Assembly: GCA_947624695.1 (NCBI GenBank)
Contig: CANQLN010000043.1
Span: forward strand, 1-7,873
DNA: 7,873 nt
From: an uncultured Bacilli bacterium
GTDB lineage: Bacteria > Bacillota_I > Bacilli_A > RF39 > UBA660
Direction of reading: 5' to 3'
Shown here one piece after another: positions 5,871 to 7,873 of the stretch (its first letter is position 1; the number at the start of each line of letters is the position of its first letter). The notes under the pieces are model-generated. The model made no database searches and was not told the origin of the DNA. It was given only the letters and a program-made list of their open reading frames with translations. The position numbers and the translations under genes were made by a program.

Positions 5871-6125
5871 ACAGGTGATCAAGGTATTCAAGGTATCCAA
5901 GGTTTAGTTGGTGAAACTGGTCCTATAGGTCCTACTGGTCCAACCGGAGCTACGGGTCCTACGGGAGAAACTGGACCTACTGGAGATACCGGTGCCACTG
6001 GAGAACAAGGTATTCAAGGTCCTGCTGGTCCGGCGGGAGCTGATGGAGAAACTGGCCCAACGGGTCCTACTGGTCCTACAGGTCCTACTGGTCCAACGGG
6101 AGATACTGGCCCAGCAGCAGCCTAA
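5853..6125 (+). pseudogene. 3' remnant of collagen-like triple-helix repeat protein
   Basis: The frame reads 29 uninterrupted Gly-X-Y triplets (GAT, GPT, GDQ, GIQ, GPT, GET and others), ends Ala-Ala, and stops at TAA 6123-6125. Thr dominates the Y position, as in bacterial collagen-like surface and exosporium proteins. There is no start codon or ribosome binding site in this frame after the recombinase stop, so alone it is silent. It is the downstream part of the gene whose upstream part enters the window at base 1. No C-terminal globular domain or wall anchor follows the repeats. Base composition is clearly richer in G+C than the element. Precise excision would make the gene whole again, so this is a reversible disruption rather than decay. 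Confidence 0.85.
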
Positions 6126-6129
6126 ATAG

Positions 6130-6156
6130 AAAGAGAGGTTCGCTTCTCTTTTTTTT
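6130..6156 (+). terminator. Intrinsic terminator of the collagen-like gene
   Basis: AAAGAGAGG (6130-6138) pairs with CTTCTCTTT (6143-6151) across a TTCG loop, with one G-U pair, and the T-run continues to 6156. It starts 5 bp after the collagen-like stop codon. It confirms that the stop at 6123-6125 is the natural 3' end of the host gene. Confidence 0.8.
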
Positions 6157-6197
6157 ATACAATAGGAAAGTCATACAAAAAGTGAAAATTTATATTG

Positions 6198-6364
6198 GCA
6201 TTCATTTGTTCGCACGGTATGATTAAAATGTACCTAGGGAAAAGCAAAAAATAAAAACAAGTACGGCAGCGACTGTCGGAAATATGGCCTATGGAGGAGT
6301 GAAATCTGATGAAGCAGGAAAGATAAGCCGTGAGGCTTATCTTATCTTAAAAAGTTACAACTGA
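6198..6364 (+). pseudogene. Possible decayed 3' end of a tnpB (IS200/IS605-type) gene
   Basis: The frame ending at TGA 6362-6364 is open from 6227 and includes TVGNMAYGGVKSDEAGK (6272-6322). This resembles the poorly conserved C-terminal tails of TnpB proteins, whose genes end in a GATGAAGCAGGAA-like stretch before a hairpin. Just upstream, another frame (6198-6227) reads CSHGMIK. Adding one A to the AAAA at 6225-6228 would join the two frames, suggesting a -1 shift in a dead copy. The catalytic RuvC and zinc-finger parts of TnpB are absent, as is any left end. Identification rests on recalled similarity only. The G+C content is higher than in the neighbouring genes. If this is not TnpB, the region is an unassigned intergenic stretch. 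Confidence 0.4.
6320..6343. other. Perfect 10-bp hairpin between converging genes
   Basis: AAGATAAGCC (6320-6329) and GGCTTATCTT (6334-6343) form a 10-bp stem with a GTGA loop. It directly follows the GATGAAGCAGGAA stretch, the place where IS200/IS605 elements carry their right-end hairpin, part of the guide RNA scaffold of TnpB. It also lies 4 bp beyond the stop of the minus-strand gene and could help end that transcript. No T-run follows on the minus strand, and on the plus strand only ATCTTAAAAAG follows. Both roles are unproven. Confidence 0.5.
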
Positions 6365-7771
6365 TTTAATTTTAAATTCATAATCAAAGGTACCTTTAGT
6401 AACTTCAAAAGTAACAGAATATTTATTACCTTCAATTAAATTAAGAAGGCCATTAGAATTATTATATTCCATTTCATATTCTATATTTTTACTATCGGTA
6501 AATGTATAAGTAGTATAAGTATAAGACTGACCATTATTATAACCGGCCCCTGTAGTTCCTATATCTTTTAAGGTAAATGTTCCTGTATGAATACCAGTAG
6601 AATATAAACCTAATTTATCTCTTAGGGCCTCTTCATTTCGAACATTACTTATATCTTCATTATTATTTTTGTTAATTATTTGATATTTAGTAATCGTTTT
6701 ATCACTATCTTTAGAAGTATAATAGATATTTAATTTAATATAATCACTATAGTCTCCCAAAGATGTTAATAGTTCATCATTACTTTCATCAAAAGCATAA
6801 TTATCTTCCTTGCCATCAGCATCTTCAATAGAAATACTACATTTAGATCCCAAACAAGCATGACCAGTAACAATAACATCTTCTAATAAAGTTTCTTTAT
6901 TCTCTTCCTCTTCCCCATTATTTTGATGGAAAGAATTATCTACATCATTAATATCCCCATTATTAATAGATATATTCCAATTATTTGGATCAAGAAAATC
7001 TTTAAAAATGGTATTAATCCCCATTAGTATCATCACAATTAAAACTAAAATAACAATGCCTATTTCCGCTAAGAAACCTAAGAAAGACTTACCGATACTA
7101 GTTCCTCCTTTACTAGCACAGATACTTTTTATTTCTTCTGGACTTTTACCGACATTATTAGCTTTAATTTTAGCTATTTTTTGCTTCGCATAATATAAAT
7201 AAACTTTATTAACTAAAAGTCCTACTAAAACATTAAATAATAGTGATATAAAATAATTATTAATAACACTAGAAATTATTAAACTACCTGTAAATAAAAT
7301 AAGCGCATATAAGAACATCTTCCGATAAAACATATATAAGGTTCCTAAAAAGAAACCGGCAAAGTTAAAAGGTCTTTTGGTAATTTTATCATAATTATTA
7401 CCAACAAAGCATCTTAAAAGTTCCTCATCACTTAAGGGATTAGCATAATTAGGTGTTGGCGTTTGACCTACCATATTAACATTAGATACTGGTTGAACAT
7501 AAGGCATTTGGTTGTTAACTGGAGGAATGTTATCCGAAAACAAAGTATCTATCGGTTCATTAGAAATACTTTGAGTAGGCATAACATTGGGATTTGGTAA
7601 AACCTCTGGAATGGGAGTTACATTGTTAGTGTTCACCCTTACTTCTGGCATTGGTACAGCACTAGGATTAGAATTTATATTAGACTCTAGCATAGGTGTT
7701 GGAGTCACTCCTTGTGGTGGTACTCCGCCATTATTATTTAATATATTATTATTATTATTTTCATTATTCAT
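6347..7771 (-). CDS. DUF2628-like membrane protein, Pro/Asn-rich N-terminus
   Basis: The protein has 474 residues from ATG 7771; an in-frame GTG at 7780 overlaps the ribosome binding site AAAGG, so I prefer the ATG. Residues 1-110 are low-complexity Asn/Pro/Thr/Val sequence with an Asn run. Residues 113-205 (LSDEELLRCFVG, FNFAGFFLGTLYMFYRKM, two hydrophobic helices near 151-193) resemble the DUF2628 membrane family, which puts the N-terminus in the cytoplasm. A last helix lies at about 232-253. The remaining 220 residues are polar and beta-rich, with two close cysteines (C306, C311), and are probably outside the cell. Function is unknown; a membrane-anchored sensor or envelope protein is a guess. 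It converges on the collagen-like gene, has a promoter of its own, and belongs to the host backbone rather than the element. Confidence 0.75.
   Translation of the reverse strand: MNNENNNNNILNNNGGVPPQGVTPTPMLESNINSNPSAVPMPEVRVNTNNVTPIPEVLPNPNVMPTQSISNEPIDTLFSDNIPPVNNQMPYVQPVSNVNMVGQTPTPNYANPLSDEELLRCFVGNNYDKITKRPFNFAGFFLGTLYMFYRKMFLYALILFTGSLIISSVINNYFISLLFNVLVGLLVNKVYLYYAKQKIAKIKANNVGKSPEEIKSICASKGGTSIGKSFLGFLAEIGIVILVLIVMILMGINTIFKDFLDPNNWNISINNGDINDVDNSFHQNNGEEEENKETLLEDVIVTGHACLGSKCSISIEDADGKEDNYAFDESNDELLTSLGDYSDYIKLNIYYTSKDSDKTITKYQIINKNNNEDISNVRNEEALRDKLGLYSTGIHTGTFTLKDIGTTGAGYNNGQSYTYTTYTFTDSKNIEYEMEYNNSNGLLNLIEGNKYSVTFEVTKGTFDYEFKIKSVVTF
7745..7759 (-). repeat. (ATT)5 microsatellite coding for an Asn run
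   Basis: Five tandem ATT units, AAT on the coding strand, encode part of the Asn run within the first 10 residues of the membrane protein. Slippage would add or remove Asn without shifting the frame, so this changes length but is not an on/off switch. Confidence 0.6.
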
Positions 7772-7797
7772 AAATAACACCCTTTACTCTCAATTAT

Positions 7798-7806
7798 ATT
7801 GTACCA
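7798..7806 (-). promoter_or_regulatory. Extended -10 promoter of the minus-strand membrane gene
   Basis: On the minus strand TGGTACAAT is an extended -10 box (TGn before TACAAT), about 27 bp upstream of ATG 7771. An overlapping TATAAT (7793-7798) is an alternative. No recognisable -35 box lies 17 bp upstream, as is common with extended -10 promoters. The rest of the upstream sequence to 7873 is A/T-rich and shows no other feature. Confidence 0.45.
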
Positions 7807-7873
7807 AATTTCTAACGAAAAGTCTTTAGTTTTAAATAAAAATTAAAAAAACTTGAAAAATAAAAAGTGTTAG

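Noticed and set aside
5853..6125. Short repeats suggesting a CRISPR or tandem DNA repeat
   Set aside because: The 9-bp periodicity is explained by Gly-X-Y codons in one open frame, with no unique spacers between identical repeats.
6302..6325. CTGATGA followed by GAAA, resembling a hammerhead ribozyme core
   Set aside because: The bases between the two motifs cannot form a stem II and no cleavage-site stem is present. The TnpB-tail reading explains the stretch better.
7008..7193. Plus-strand 61-codon frame with hydrophobic residues
   Set aside because: It lies antisense inside the membrane-protein gene. Its hydrophobicity mirrors the membrane helix of that gene, and it has no ribosome binding site.
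7587..7829. Plus-strand 80-codon frame
   Set aside because: It is antisense to the low-complexity N-terminal part of the membrane protein and its promoter region; I see no ribosome binding site or family features.

Overview
The window is very AT-rich (Lys, Asn and Ile codons dominate, with A/T-ending synonyms), uses AGGAGG-type ribosome binding sites, and reads cleanly with the standard bacterial code: tryptophans are TGG, and the gene stops are TAA or TAG. This fits a low-GC Firmicutes/Mycoplasmatota-type bacterium, perhaps an uncultured gut Bacilli lineage. That assignment rests on composition and gene style only.

Most of the window (about 13-5852) is one compact integrated element. It sits inside a host gene for a collagen-like Gly-X-Y repeat protein. 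The 5' remnant is at 1-21 and the 3' remnant at 5853-6125, and removing the element rejoins the Gly-X-Y frame exactly. The two element ends carry an imperfect 14-bp inverted repeat (5834-5847 and 20-33) that would flank the crossover in the circular form. The element encodes its own large serine recombinase (3764-5824), preceded by a small overlapping ORF (3622-3786), at its right end.

The left half is a tight one-strand operon that looks like a RiPP (ribosomally made, post-translationally modified peptide) cassette. It starts with a good promoter (44-72) and a structured leader. A 28-residue Lys-rich peptide with a C-terminal Cys-Cys-Thr-Cys-Gly cluster (167-253) follows, then a hairpin overlapping its stop codon. 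Next come a radical SAM/SPASM enzyme (288-1355), an amidohydrolase-2-type metal hydrolase (1357-2145), a CotS/aminoglycoside-phosphotransferase-type kinase (2111-3070) and a GNAT acetyltransferase (3063-3548). Genes abut or overlap, and a terminator (3582-3605) closes the operon before the recombination module. A working model is that the radical SAM enzyme modifies the Cys-rich core, with kinase, hydrolase and acetyltransferase as further tailoring, processing or self-protection steps. No transporter or dedicated peptidase gene is present in the element. I recognise each enzyme family, but not this combination or this precursor.

Right of the element, the collagen-like gene ends at a strong terminator (6130-6156). 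About 165 bp follow that look like the decayed 3' end of a TnpB-type (IS200/IS605) gene and its right-end RNA hairpin. A convergent minus-strand gene (7771-6347) encodes a membrane protein with a Pro/Asn-rich N-terminus, a DUF2628-like membrane core and a probably external C-terminal region.
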